This document shows, piece by piece, positions 43,335 through 50,896 of a stretch of DNA of 64,000 nt. The translations under genes were made by a program, and so were the position numbers. A model generated the notes under the pieces. That model had not been told where the DNA came from. It saw only the letters and a program-made list of their open reading frames with translations, and did not search any database. The stretch's first letter is position 1; the number at the start of each line of letters is the position of its first letter. This DNA comes from Pseudonocardia parietis (GTDB lineage Bacteria > Actinomycetota > Actinomycetes > Mycobacteriales > Pseudonocardiaceae). The stretch lies in the NCBI RefSeq assembly GCF_017876315.1, contig NZ_JAGINU010000001.1, positions 5,828,001 through 5,892,000 on the forward strand, read 5' to 3'.

Positions 43335-45338
43335 CCTGCGTTCCGCAGCCGAGGTGAGCGTCTAGGACGCGGATTGCGATGTTGACCTGCGGAAATGAGG
43401 GTGAGCACGCGCAGTGCGTGTGTTACTAGGCGGTGGCGTTGTGCCTGGTCAGCGACCTGCGGGGGTGATCTCGATGATCTTCTTGGGGAGGGGGAGGTCG
43501 AGCCGGGCGTAGAGGTCGGTCTGGGGCTTGGTGGGGTCGGTGCGCTGGCGGAATGTCCCGGTGGGGCCGGTGAAGGTGACGGCGTGGAGCCGGTCGAGGT
43601 CGCGGCGGATGTGGTGCCAGGTCTGGCCGGTGGTGGTCTCGGCGATGCGGATGAGCAGTAGCGCGAGCCAGCAGAGCATGACGTGGGCGCGGATGCGTTC
43701 TTCGAGGCGGTGATAGACCGGGCGCAGATCGAGGATCTGTTTCATGTCGCGCCAGCCGCGCTCGACTTCGAGGAGTTGCTTGTAGCCCAGCGCGATGTCG
43801 GTGGCGCTCAGGTGTGGGTCCGAGCAGCGCAGCAGGTACTTGCCGTCCAGGTTGGCCTCGGTCTTGATCTTCGCCTTGTCGATGCGCAGCAGCCCGCCGG
43901 GGGTGAGGCGCAGGTAGCGGTTCAGGCCGGGCTTGGTCGAGATCTTCCCGCGCAGCTCGCCGCGTTTCATCGTCGGGAGCTTGTCGGATCCGGCGATGAG
44001 CTCGTCGAGTTGGGCGACGAGCCGGTCGCGGATGTGGGCGTCGCGCTCGGCGGCCTCGGGGTTGTGGCAGATGACGAACCGCTCGGTGTCGGAGACCTGC
44101 ACTTCCTTGACCCGCAGGTTCTCGCCGATGGTGGTGTAGCGGCCCTGCCGCGACAGGGCGGTCTTGATCTCCGGGCTGTCCGAGCGGAGCTTCTCGCCGA
44201 TGATGTAGGTGTGCTCGCCGCGACGTAGGTAGCGGCGGTTGGCTTGTGAGGAGAAGCCGCGGTCGGCGACCCACACGATCTTCGACAGGGTCCAGTCCCG
44301 CATGTCGTCGCGGACCTGGCGGATCAGTTTCGAGTCGGCGGTGTTGCCCGGCCAGCACCACACCCGCACCGGGATCCCCTCGCGGGTCACCGCCATCCCG
44401 ATCACGATCTGGGGCAGGTCGTCGCGGGAGTCCTTCGACTTGCCGTAGGTCCGGAACCCGGCCGCGCTCTGCTCGGCGTCGACGCCGTCCTGACCGTCGG
44501 CGTCGTCCTTGCCGTCCCGGTCGGCCACGACCTGCCCGTGTTCGTCGCGGTCCACCGGGGTGTCGGGGTCGGCCAGCTCGAAGTAGGTGGAGGTGGTGTC
44601 GAAGAACAGCAGGTCGACCTCGAGGTTGAGCAGGTTCGCGACCTGCCCGAACACCTCGCGCTCCAAGTGCTCGCGCACGTCGTGGAGCCAGTCCATCGCC
44701 CGATAGCAGACATCGTCGGAGACCTCGGGCAGGCCGTCGATGTGCACATCGTTGGAGATCCAGTCCGCGGCGGCCAGCTTCGACGACGGCGCCAGGGCCC
44801 GGTTGGCGACCAGCCCGAACAGCACCCGCTCGAACGGCGCGCTGCCCCGCCGCTTGGCCAGCAGCCTGTTCATCACCGTGTCGATGCCCAGCCGGCGCCA
44901 CAGCCCGTCGAGGACATCGGTGCCGCCCAGCGGGCGCGAGCCGAGCAAGCTCAGATCTGAGCCGGCGGTGGCCTTGAGCGCCGCTGCCGGGTCGAGCAGC
45001 CGTGACAGCGACACGATCAGCCGCTCGATCGCCGCGGTGTCGACCTGATCGGTCCGCCCGAAGCTGTAGAGGATCTTGGTGCGAGAGGTGCGGGCAGCAG
45101 GGTCCCAGTCGTTGTGGACCAGCTGCAGGTAGGACACCCGGGTCCCGTTGCGGTTCTGCCGCTTCACCTCCCGCAAGAACATGTCCCAGACACTATCGAC
45201 ATCCACCCACGTCAATCAACCTAAACTGGGCGATTCGTGTACTAGGCGTTCTCGCGGTCGAACGCTAGGCGCGAACCGCTGACCTGCCCACACCGCCCAG
45301 ACGTGTCCCAGAATCCACCATCAGCTGCGGAACGCAGG
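43335..45338 (-). mobile_element. IS-A copy 2, inserted in the recombinase gene
   Basis: 2004-bp element with the same 15-bp inverted repeats as copy 1 (CCTGCGTTCCGCAGC at 43335 and its complement ending 45338). It has a different 5-bp target duplication, ACTGA (43330-43334 and 45339-45343). Removing it with one ACTGA restores the recombinase frame exactly. Confidence 0.95.
43449..45182 (-). CDS. IS1634-family transposase (IS-A copy 2)
   Basis: 577 residues, nearly identical to the transposase of copy 1. The DDE residues are in the same places (FFDTTSTYFE, VWVADRGFSS, VERGWRDMKQ). Differences noted include PEVSDDV for PETSDDV, EVFGQVAN for EVFAQVAN, FELADPD for FELEDPD, and an acidic loop reading GKDDADGQDGVDAEQ. 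ATG start as for copy 1. Frame intact. Confidence 0.93.
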   Translation of the reverse strand: MFLREVKRQNRNGTRVSYLQLVHNDWDPAARTSRTKILYSFGRTDQVDTAAIERLIVSLSRLLDPAAALKATAGSDLSLLGSRPLGGTDVLDGLWRRLGIDTVMNRLLAKRRGSAPFERVLFGLVANRALAPSSKLAAADWISNDVHIDGLPEVSDDVCYRAMDWLHDVREHLEREVFGQVANLLNLEVDLLFFDTTSTYFELADPDTPVDRDEHGQVVADRDGKDDADGQDGVDAEQSAAGFRTYGKSKDSRDDLPQIVIGMAVTREGIPVRVWCWPGNTADSKLIRQVRDDMRDWTLSKIVWVADRGFSSQANRRYLRRGEHTYIIGEKLRSDSPEIKTALSRQGRYTTIGENLRVKEVQVSDTERFVICHNPEAAERDAHIRDRLVAQLDELIAGSDKLPTMKRGELRGKISTKPGLNRYLRLTPGGLLRIDKAKIKTEANLDGKYLLRCSDPHLSATDIALGYKQLLEVERGWRDMKQILDLRPVYHRLEERIRAHVMLCWLALLLIRIAETTTGQTWHHIRRDLDRLHAVTFTGPTGTFRQRTDPTKPQTDLYARLDLPLPKKIIEITPAGR

Positions 45339-46262
45339 ACTGAAGTAGAGTTGGCTTGCGCAGAAATGGCGCAGCACATGCGGGGTGAGTCGGCTCGACC
45401 ATCCGGGCAGGTGCCCGGCAGCGGCCTCGGCGAGCCCGGCGCGCAGCACCTCGTTACCCACCCGGGCCGCGGTGCCATCGGCGTTCTTGCGTTCGGAGCA
45501 GAACAGCGGCGCACCGTGCCGGTCCGGGTCATCGCCGAGCTGGCCCCAGACGTCTTCGACGAACCAGCGCAGCGTCGTCCCAGCATTGTTGATCAACGGC
45601 ACCATGCGTTCGCGGGGCCCCGATCCGCGGGCGCCCTTGCCATGCCGGACGTGGATCTTGCCGAACCGGCCCAGGTCCCACTTGATGTCGGTGAGGTCCA
45701 GGTGGCGGACCTCGTTGATCCGTAACCCCACTTCCGACATCAAGCGGGCCGCGGCGTAGTTGCGCGCGGTGGGGCCGAACTTGCGGCAGGTCGCCAGTTC
45801 GCCGCGCCACCCGGTGAACAGCTGCCCGACCTGCTCGACCGTCGGCGGGATCCGCAGCCGGGCCGGCCGCCGTCCGCGCGGTCGGTTCATCTCATCGATC
45901 GGGCACTCGACGATCCGGCCGGTCATGTTGTGGATCTCGACCTTGTGTCGCAGCTCCACGAACTCGAAGTAGGTCTTCACCGCCTGGGCGCGCGCGAGCC
46001 TGGTGCCCGGGGGAACCTCGCGCAGCACCGTGCCGAAGTAGGCGTCAGCATCGCTGGGTTGCATGTCCCACAGCGGTCGACCGAACCAGGTCCGCACTTG
46101 ATCCAGATGGCTGACATCGGTGCGGATCGTGCTGTCCGATAGCCCCGCGGCCGCGCGGGCGAGCACGAACCCGGCGACCACGTCGGTCTCGAACCGCTCG
46201 ATGTCCTCCGGGCCCGCCGGTTCCCGCATCTCGCGCAGGTCCCGCACCACTGCCAGTCCCAC
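45339..46262 (-). pseudogene. Tyrosine recombinase/integrase, 5' part
   Basis: First 308 codons of a phage-type integrase, GTG start. It has an N-terminal SAM-like core-binding domain (ADAYFGTVLREVPPGTR region), catalytic arginine R181 in EVGLRINEVRHLDLTDI, and the H295-x-x-R298 box in HVLRHF. The open frame runs six codons into the IS before stopping, so a truncated 313-residue product without the histidine/tyrosine pair would be made. The intact protein would be 358 residues. It is followed, beyond the IS, by its own 3' fragment and two coupled genes. Confidence 0.9.
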
Positions 46263-46334
46263 CGCGACACCCCGACTTCAGCCCAACCGCACGAACACCA
46301 GTATGGGTGTCAACGCTTCAGGGGATCTGAAGTT

Positions 46335-46440
46335 TGGTCAGAACCGGTAAGATCACCTGAACGGGCAAGGAACCGCTGGTCCAGGGCAGAGGCAGACTCA
46401 ACAGCCGGCAACGAACCCAGGGGTTATTTTTTAGAAACGG
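46335..46440 (+). other. Intron-like remnant sequence
   Basis: Contains AACCGG-N3-GATCACCTG (46343 on) and CCGCTGGTC(C)AGGGC with GGCAGA, in the same order as AACCGG-N3-GATCACCTG (39204 on) and CCGCTGGTCAGGGC with AGGCAGA (39367 on) in the 5' region of the group II intron. It looks like part of domain I of a related, shorter intron. It directly precedes the putative 3' end of the intron. Confidence 0.45.
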
Positions 46441-46481
46441 ACCGGGAGCGATCCCGGCACCGCGCCGCGGGCCGACCCAAC

Positions 46482-47459
46482 ACTCTGTACTTCGAGACCG
46501 ACACCGGCGACGGGTTCCGTGAGCCCGGGTTCTCCAAAGAACGCCGCCTGGAGCCGCAGATCACGATCGGGCTGCTCACCGACGCCGCGGGGTTTCCGCT
46601 GATGGTCGAGGCGTTCGAGGGCAACCGCGCCGAGACCGCCACCATGCTGCCCACGCTGCGGGCGTTCATGGCCGCCCACCAGCTCGAGGACATCACCGTG
46701 GTCGCCGACGCCGGGATGATCTCCACCGCCAACCAGAAGGCGATCGAGGAGGCCGGGTTGTCGTTCATCCTCGGCGCCAAGACCCCCACGGTCCCCTACG
46801 TGATCTCCGAATGGCTCCGCGACCACCCCGACAGCGAGGTCCCCGACGGGCTCATCCTGACCCAGCCCTGGCCCGCCGGTCCGCACGACAAGCGTCGTGA
46901 CCAGGTCATCTACTACCAGTACACAGCTGACCGGGCCCGGCGCACCCTGCGCGGGATCGACGAACAGGTCGCCAAGGCCGAACGCGCCGTCGCCGGCAAG
47001 ACCCCGGTCAAGCGCAACCGGTTCGTCACTCTCACCGGCGCGGACAAGGCGATCAACCGCACGCTGGAGACCAAGGCCCGCACGCTGGCCGGCTGGAAGG
47101 GCTACAGCACCAACCTCACCGGAGCCGGGTCGAAGTTCGTCATCGGTGCCTACCACCGGCTGTTCCAGATCGAGCGCTCCTTCCGGATGTCCAAGCACGA
47201 TCTCGCTGCCCGGCCGATCTACCACCACAAACGTGCCTCCATCGAGGCACACCTGACGATCGTGTTCGCCGCGCTCGCCGTCTCGAGACTGGTCGAGGAA
47301 CGCACCGGCTGGTCGATCCGACGGTTCGTCCAGACCGCGCGGACCTACCGCACCGTCCAGATCCACGCCGGCGGCCGGCTACTCACAGCCGCCGACCCCG
47401 TCCCCGACGACCTACAGACCGCCCTCGACCGCATCAGCGGCCCCGAAGGTGCGCACTAA
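46482..47459 (+). pseudogene. IS-B transposase, exon 2
   Basis: Continues the IS1634-family transposase from TLYFETDTGDGFREPGFSKE to the stop (325 codons). It contains the second catalytic aspartate in VVADAGMIS and the glutamate in LFQIERSFRMSKHDL. Joined to codon 180 of exon 1 it gives LYDVS-TLYFE, the normal sequence around the first aspartate. It has no start codon of its own in a plausible place. Confidence 0.88.
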
Positions 47460-47475
47460 CCTGAGCCAAGTCAGG

Positions 47476-47517
47476 TCCCAGCTACTGGCCGGCGAACGCG
47501 CACGACGAGGCACCCGC
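47476..47517 (+). repeat. 42-bp target duplication of IS-B, right copy
   Basis: Exact repeat of 38310-38351, starting at the base after the IS-B right terminus (TGAGCCAAGTCAGG) and running into the continuation of the IS-C transposase. Confidence 0.92.
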
Positions 47518-48243
47518 CGGGGACGTCGTGCGCTGGGCTGCTACCGCCAAGCGGTGCTGGTGCTGCGCTGGTTCCTCGACGCCACCCGCGTCGCTCAACT
47601 CGCCGCAGACAACCAGCTTTCGAGTTCCACGACCTACCGCTACCTGCACGAAGGGATCGACGTGCTGGCCGCCGCCGCGCCCGGGCTACACGGGGCACTG
47701 CTGGCCGCACGAGCGGCCGGATACACCCACGTTCATCTCGACGGCACCCTGATCCGCACCGACCGATCCAGGGCCCTCGGACCGAACGTCCGGGTCGATC
47801 TCTGGTGGTCAGGAAAACACCGCCACCACGGCGGCAACATCCAGGCCCTCACCGCACCCGACGGGTGGCCACTGTGGACCTCGCAGGTCCGGCCAGGCCG
47901 GGAGCACGACACCACCTGCGCCCGCACCCACGACGGACTCCTCGACACCCTCCACGACTGGACCGACCAGACCCACGTCGTGCTCGCCGACCTCGGCTAC
48001 GAGGGCGAGAACACCCGGCTGACCTGCCCGTTCAAAGCCCCGGCCGGAGGTGGGCTGCCCGTGGACCAGCGCGCCTACAACATGCTGCACTCCGCTACCC
48101 GAGCCCTGGCCGAGCGTGGGAACTCGCTGCTCAAGACGACCTTCCGCGCCCTGCGTCGGGTCACCCTGTGTCCCTGGCGGATCGGCGCAATCACCGCGGC
48201 GGCGCTGGTCCTGCTTCATCACGATCATGACCGAACAACCTGA
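47518..48243 (+). pseudogene. IS-C transposase, 3' part (IS5 family, DDE_4 type)
   Basis: Codons 36-276 of the IS5-type transposase, continuing the frame of 38247-38351. It has an N-terminal helix-turn-helix (RQAVLVLRWFLDATRVAQLA, then STTYRYLHEGIDVL). Catalytic residues are expected in HVHLDGTLI, VLADLGYEGE and LAERGNSLLK. Without IS-B the protein would be 276 residues. A truncated product could start within the repeat but would lack the N terminus. Confidence 0.85.
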
Positions 48244-48270
48244 TCAACTCGCTACTGGGAAAGGTTCAGT

Positions 48271-49259
48271 GTCCCTGGCGCCACGGAGTCGCGGCAACGA
48301 TGACGAAATCGAGCATCGAACCCTAGTTCGGGTCCTGGTGCGTCTTTCACCGCCGCTCCCGCCTTCGGCATCGCTGTGCGGTGCCGTGCGCGGTTGTGCA
48401 ACACGGCAGGGAACGGTCTCGAACACCGCGTCTCAGCAGTGTGGGGAGCGGTTCCCCAGCTGCCGAGGAGCCCGATGCCCCGCCACGCCGCAGTGGCCGA
48501 TCGACGGGCGCGCCGTTCAGCCCCGCACTGATCACCGGAACCGTCATCTATCGCTGCGACCGGTTTCGTCCGACCTTGCGACGTATTGCGCGATCGGGTT
48601 TACCTCGGGGAACCTCCCCGTCATGGCTAGTGCGTAGCTACACCGTCGAACCCGCGCGGCGGAAGGTGCCAGATCTGGTTCGGCTACTTCGCTGTCCTCG
48701 TCCGAGCCCAGCGCACGACAAGCGCGATCCGACATCCTCGACCTGGCGGCCAGCGAGTCCCGCGAGCTGCTGATGAACCAGCTTCCGAGTTGCCTGCTCG
48801 TACACGCCTCCGTGACTATGTCGGGGTTCAGGCCCACCAGACAGGACGCGGCAGCCCGGATGGGAGGAGCAGCCACGCTGTACCAAGCTCTTCTGGGGCT
48901 GGTCCGGTGCGTTATCGCGTCGCGGAGCTCGTTCGCCTACCCCTCATCGCCTCATCAGACCTGCTCACTGGCGCGCGGCGACCCCGGGGAGTACGTCGCC
49001 CGGACGGTGGGCGGAGGAGGGAATGGCCGCGACCGGTGACCACTAGAGCTGGTACGACGGGCTCGCTTTGCCACCGGCCTGATGGGCGGTGGACGCATCA
49101 GCGCAACGACGAGTGCCCGATCACCACGGCTGACACCAATGCCGATGACTCCAACGGTGAGCGAGGGCGACGAGGCCGCTGGAACCAATTCACCAGGATT
49201 CTGAAGCGACCGGCGGCGGATCCCGATCGACGATCGAACGGAGCAGTTCGTTCACCGCC
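48271..49259. other. About 1 kb without a recognisable gene
   Basis: Sequence between the nested IS block and the SRPBCC gene. Open frames exist on both strands, but they lack ribosome-binding sites, have odd composition (Arg/Pro/Ser rich) and match no family I know. It may be decayed genes or former element sequence at the edge of the island. Confidence 0.5.
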
Positions 49260-49697
49260 CTATGCAGATTGTTCAGCCTTGGACTTGAGCCCCTTCAGCA
49301 TGTCCTTGACGCCCTTCAGGGTCAGCTGGTCGATCATGAACTCCGGGAGCGCCCATTTGATGTTCATGTCCATGGCGATGACCACCTCGGTGTTCCCGCC
49401 GTCGCAGGGTACGAGCGTGAAGCTGGCATCGTTCTTCGTCATCATGTCGCCTTCGACCAGGCGGTACTCGAACTTCCCCGGCTCCGGGTAGTCGTAGCGG
49501 ACCGAGTAGCTGCCATTCTGCCCCATGGCCGAGATCGACACCCTGGTCTGCTTCGGGCGCCCCTGGTCGTCGCTCTCCAGGATCTCGACCTTCTGGACCT
49601 CCTTCTGCCAACTCGGGTGGGACTCGACGTCGAGGAGGATGCCGAGGATCTTCTCGGACGGAGCGGACACGACGGCGGACTTGCTGATGACACTCAT
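49260..49697 (-). CDS. SRPBCC-family protein (polyketide cyclase/CoxG-like)
   Basis: 145-residue START-like hydrophobic-pocket protein. Family landmarks are the initial MSVISKSAVVSAPSEKILGIL, VESHPSWQKEVQKVEI, and the amphipathic C-terminal helix LPEFMIDQLTLKGVKDMLKGL. Such proteins bind lipids or cyclic ligands and occasionally catalyse cyclisation or hydrolysis. The ATG has GGAGGA upstream. It lies 38 bases after the mycofactocin-type SDR on the same strand, probably co-transcribed. Substrate unknown. Confidence 0.88.
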   Translation of the reverse strand: MSVISKSAVVSAPSEKILGILLDVESHPSWQKEVQKVEILESDDQGRPKQTRVSISAMGQNGSYSVRYDYPEPGKFEYRLVEGDMMTKNDASFTLVPCDGGNTEVVIAMDMNIKWALPEFMIDQLTLKGVKDMLKGLKSKAEQSA

Positions 49698-49735
49698 GGT
49701 TCCTCCGGTTCAGCGGTTCGATGGCGACGGACTGT

Positions 49736-50557
49736 TCAGGCGATGCTCATGCCGGCGTCGACGGGGAGCGTGACGCCGGTGACGTACCGGCCCGAGTCCC
49801 CGACGAGATAGAGCACGGCCTCGCTGATGTCGATCGGCTCGACCATCAGCGCCGGCAGCGCGTTCTGCATGGCGTTGGCCAGGTTCGGCCTGGATTCGAA
49901 GACCTCGAACAGACCCGGGTTGTCGAGGATCATCGGCGTCGCCACCCCCGTGGGCGCGACTGCATTCACCCGCACCTCCTCGGGTGCGAGGAATTGCGCG
50001 TAGGCCCTGACGAGACCGGTCACGGCGATCTTGGCGGCGGTGTAGGCGTCCGACCCGGCACTGCCGTCGGTCAGTGCCCGCAGACCGGCCATCGAACTGG
50101 TGACGACGATCGCTCCGCCCATCCCTCGCTCGACCAGGTGCGGATAGGAGACCTGGATGGTGTTCCAGACGCCGGTCAGCATGACCGCTATCCCGACGTC
50201 CCACGCGGCCTGCGGGTCCGGCTCGTCCTTGCGGGTGAGGATGACGCCGGCGTTGGCGAGCACCGTGTCGATGTGCCCGAACTCGGCCACACCGGCGTCG
50301 AACGCCGCCTGCAGGGCCGCTCGGTCACGCACGTCGGCCTGGATCCCGAGCATCCGGCGGTCGCGCTTCTCCACCATTGACACGGTCTCGTCGAGGTCCT
50401 CCCGCGTGCCCATCGCGTACGGCACCGCGTCGATCTGACCGCAGATGTCGACACCGACGATGTCGGCGCCCTCCTCCGCGAGCCGCACCGCGTGCGACCT
50501 GCCCTGCCCACGGGCCGCGCCCGTGATGAAGACGACACGTCCGTCCATTCTGCCCAT
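49736..50557 (-). CDS. Mycofactocin-coupled SDR-family oxidoreductase
   Basis: 273-residue SDR with the subfamily N terminus GRVVFITGAARGQGRSH, AVRLAEEGADIVGVDICGQI, the following insertion PYAMGTREDLDETVSMVE, Y-x3-K in AYTAAKIAV and YVTGVTLPVDAGMS at the end. Start placed at the ATG (MGRMDGR) because AAGGGG lies 6 bases upstream; an ATG 6 bases earlier would overlap that site. It is divergent from the aldehyde dehydrogenase at 50.9 kb, an arrangement parallel to the SDR/aldehyde dehydrogenase pair at 32-35 kb. Likely oxidises a secondary or allylic alcohol. Confidence 0.88.
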   Translation of the reverse strand: MGRMDGRVVFITGAARGQGRSHAVRLAEEGADIVGVDICGQIDAVPYAMGTREDLDETVSMVEKRDRRMLGIQADVRDRAALQAAFDAGVAEFGHIDTVLANAGVILTRKDEPDPQAAWDVGIAVMLTGVWNTIQVSYPHLVERGMGGAIVVTSSMAGLRALTDGSAGSDAYTAAKIAVTGLVRAYAQFLAPEEVRVNAVAPTGVATPMILDNPGLFEVFESRPNLANAMQNALPALMVEPIDISEAVLYLVGDSGRYVTGVTLPVDAGMSIA

Positions 50558-50896
50558 GAACATCCCCTTCGATGGTCGAGAGCCAACAGGGAGGTGTCGG
50601 ACCGGAGCTCGACGCGAACGTCTGGCGGTCGGTCGAGAACCCTCTCGTTGCAGGCCGTCAGAACGCTAGCGACGACCTGATCGGATGGTCAAGATTCGTG
50701 CTTCGTCTGGGTGAGTACCTACAGGTCAGACGCCGGTGTAGACAGACCCACCAAGGTTGCACAACGTCAGATTTTCTTGACCAATACACCGTTCGGCTCT
50801 AAGTTCCCGACGCACCCCTGCTGCCGACCGGGACGCCCAGAGCTGCTCGGTACCAGCCGTCATCTACTCGACGAAGAGAGAAACGAGGGCATAGCC
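50558..50896. promoter_or_regulatory. Divergent intergenic region with two GTCAGA elements
   Basis: 339 bases between the SDR and aldehyde dehydrogenase, no gene supported. GTCAGAAC (50657-50664) and, preceded by TTGCACAAC, GTCAGATT (50766-50773) lie between the two starts. A GAGGG 9 bases before the GTG is the probable ribosome-binding site of the dehydrogenase. Confidence 0.45.

Larger units (their letters stand above)
41165..46334 (-). mobile_element. Three-gene tyrosine-recombinase mobile unit (Tn554-like), ends approximate
   Basis: A unit of three minus-strand genes joined by ATGA overlaps: a tyrosine recombinase (split by IS-A copy 2), a small Cro-type regulator and a second, larger recombinase with zinc ribbons. 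It lies between the two parts of the group II intron. Two recombinases plus a small accessory protein recall Tn554 (TnpA, TnpB, TnpC). Candidate terminal sites are the palindromic AACTGAAGGGGTCTCAG near 41174 and CTTCAGGGGATCTGAAG near 46317, which share AGGGG(A)TCT. Exact ends are not determined. Confidence 0.6.
39005..46481 (+). mobile_element. Group II intron, 3' region separated by later insertions
   Basis: 5' end GTGCG (39005-39009), matching the group II consensus GUGYG, lies exactly after a codon of the host transposase. It continues with about 600 bases of structured RNA, the reverse-transcriptase gene, and a canonical domain V. The 3' end is placed at 46481 because exon 2 resumes in frame there. 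The bases just before (CCGCGGGCCGACCCAAC) can pair with GGGCGGCCCGCGG downstream of domain V, leaving a bulged A near the end as expected for domain VI. The recombinase unit and IS-A copy 2 lie between the halves. The 3' assignment is inference. Confidence 0.7.
38352..47475 (+). mobile_element. IS1634-family insertion sequence (IS-B) with nested inserts
   Basis: Perfect 14-bp terminal inverted repeats: CCTGACTTGGCTCA at 38352-38365 and its reverse complement at 47462-47475. A 42-bp direct repeat flanks it, inside the IS-C transposase gene. Its transposase is split at 39004/46482 by the group II intron. Without the inserts the element would be about 1.65 kb. Confidence 0.9.
38118..48267 (+). 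mobile_element. IS5-family insertion sequence (IS-C), outer shell of the nest
   Basis: Outermost element of the nest. Imperfect terminal inverted repeats are GAGCCTTTCCCGGTAGCG at 38118 and its partner GAACCTTTCCCAGTAGCG reading inward from 48267. It is flanked by the 3-bp duplication AGT (38115-38117 and 48268-48270). Its own sequence amounts to about 1.0 kb; the rest is the IS1634-family element IS-B and its contents. Removing IS-B with one 42-bp repeat restores a single transposase frame. Confidence 0.85.

Noticed and set aside
46602..47459. Independent gene starting at the internal Met of the IS-B transposase
   Set aside because: The frame is open back to the intron junction and the sequence before it is conserved transposase, so this is exon 2 and not a separate gene.
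48381..48876. Open frames on both strands in the 1-kb gap after the nested IS block
   Set aside because: No ribosome-binding sites, unusual composition and no recognisable motif on either strand.
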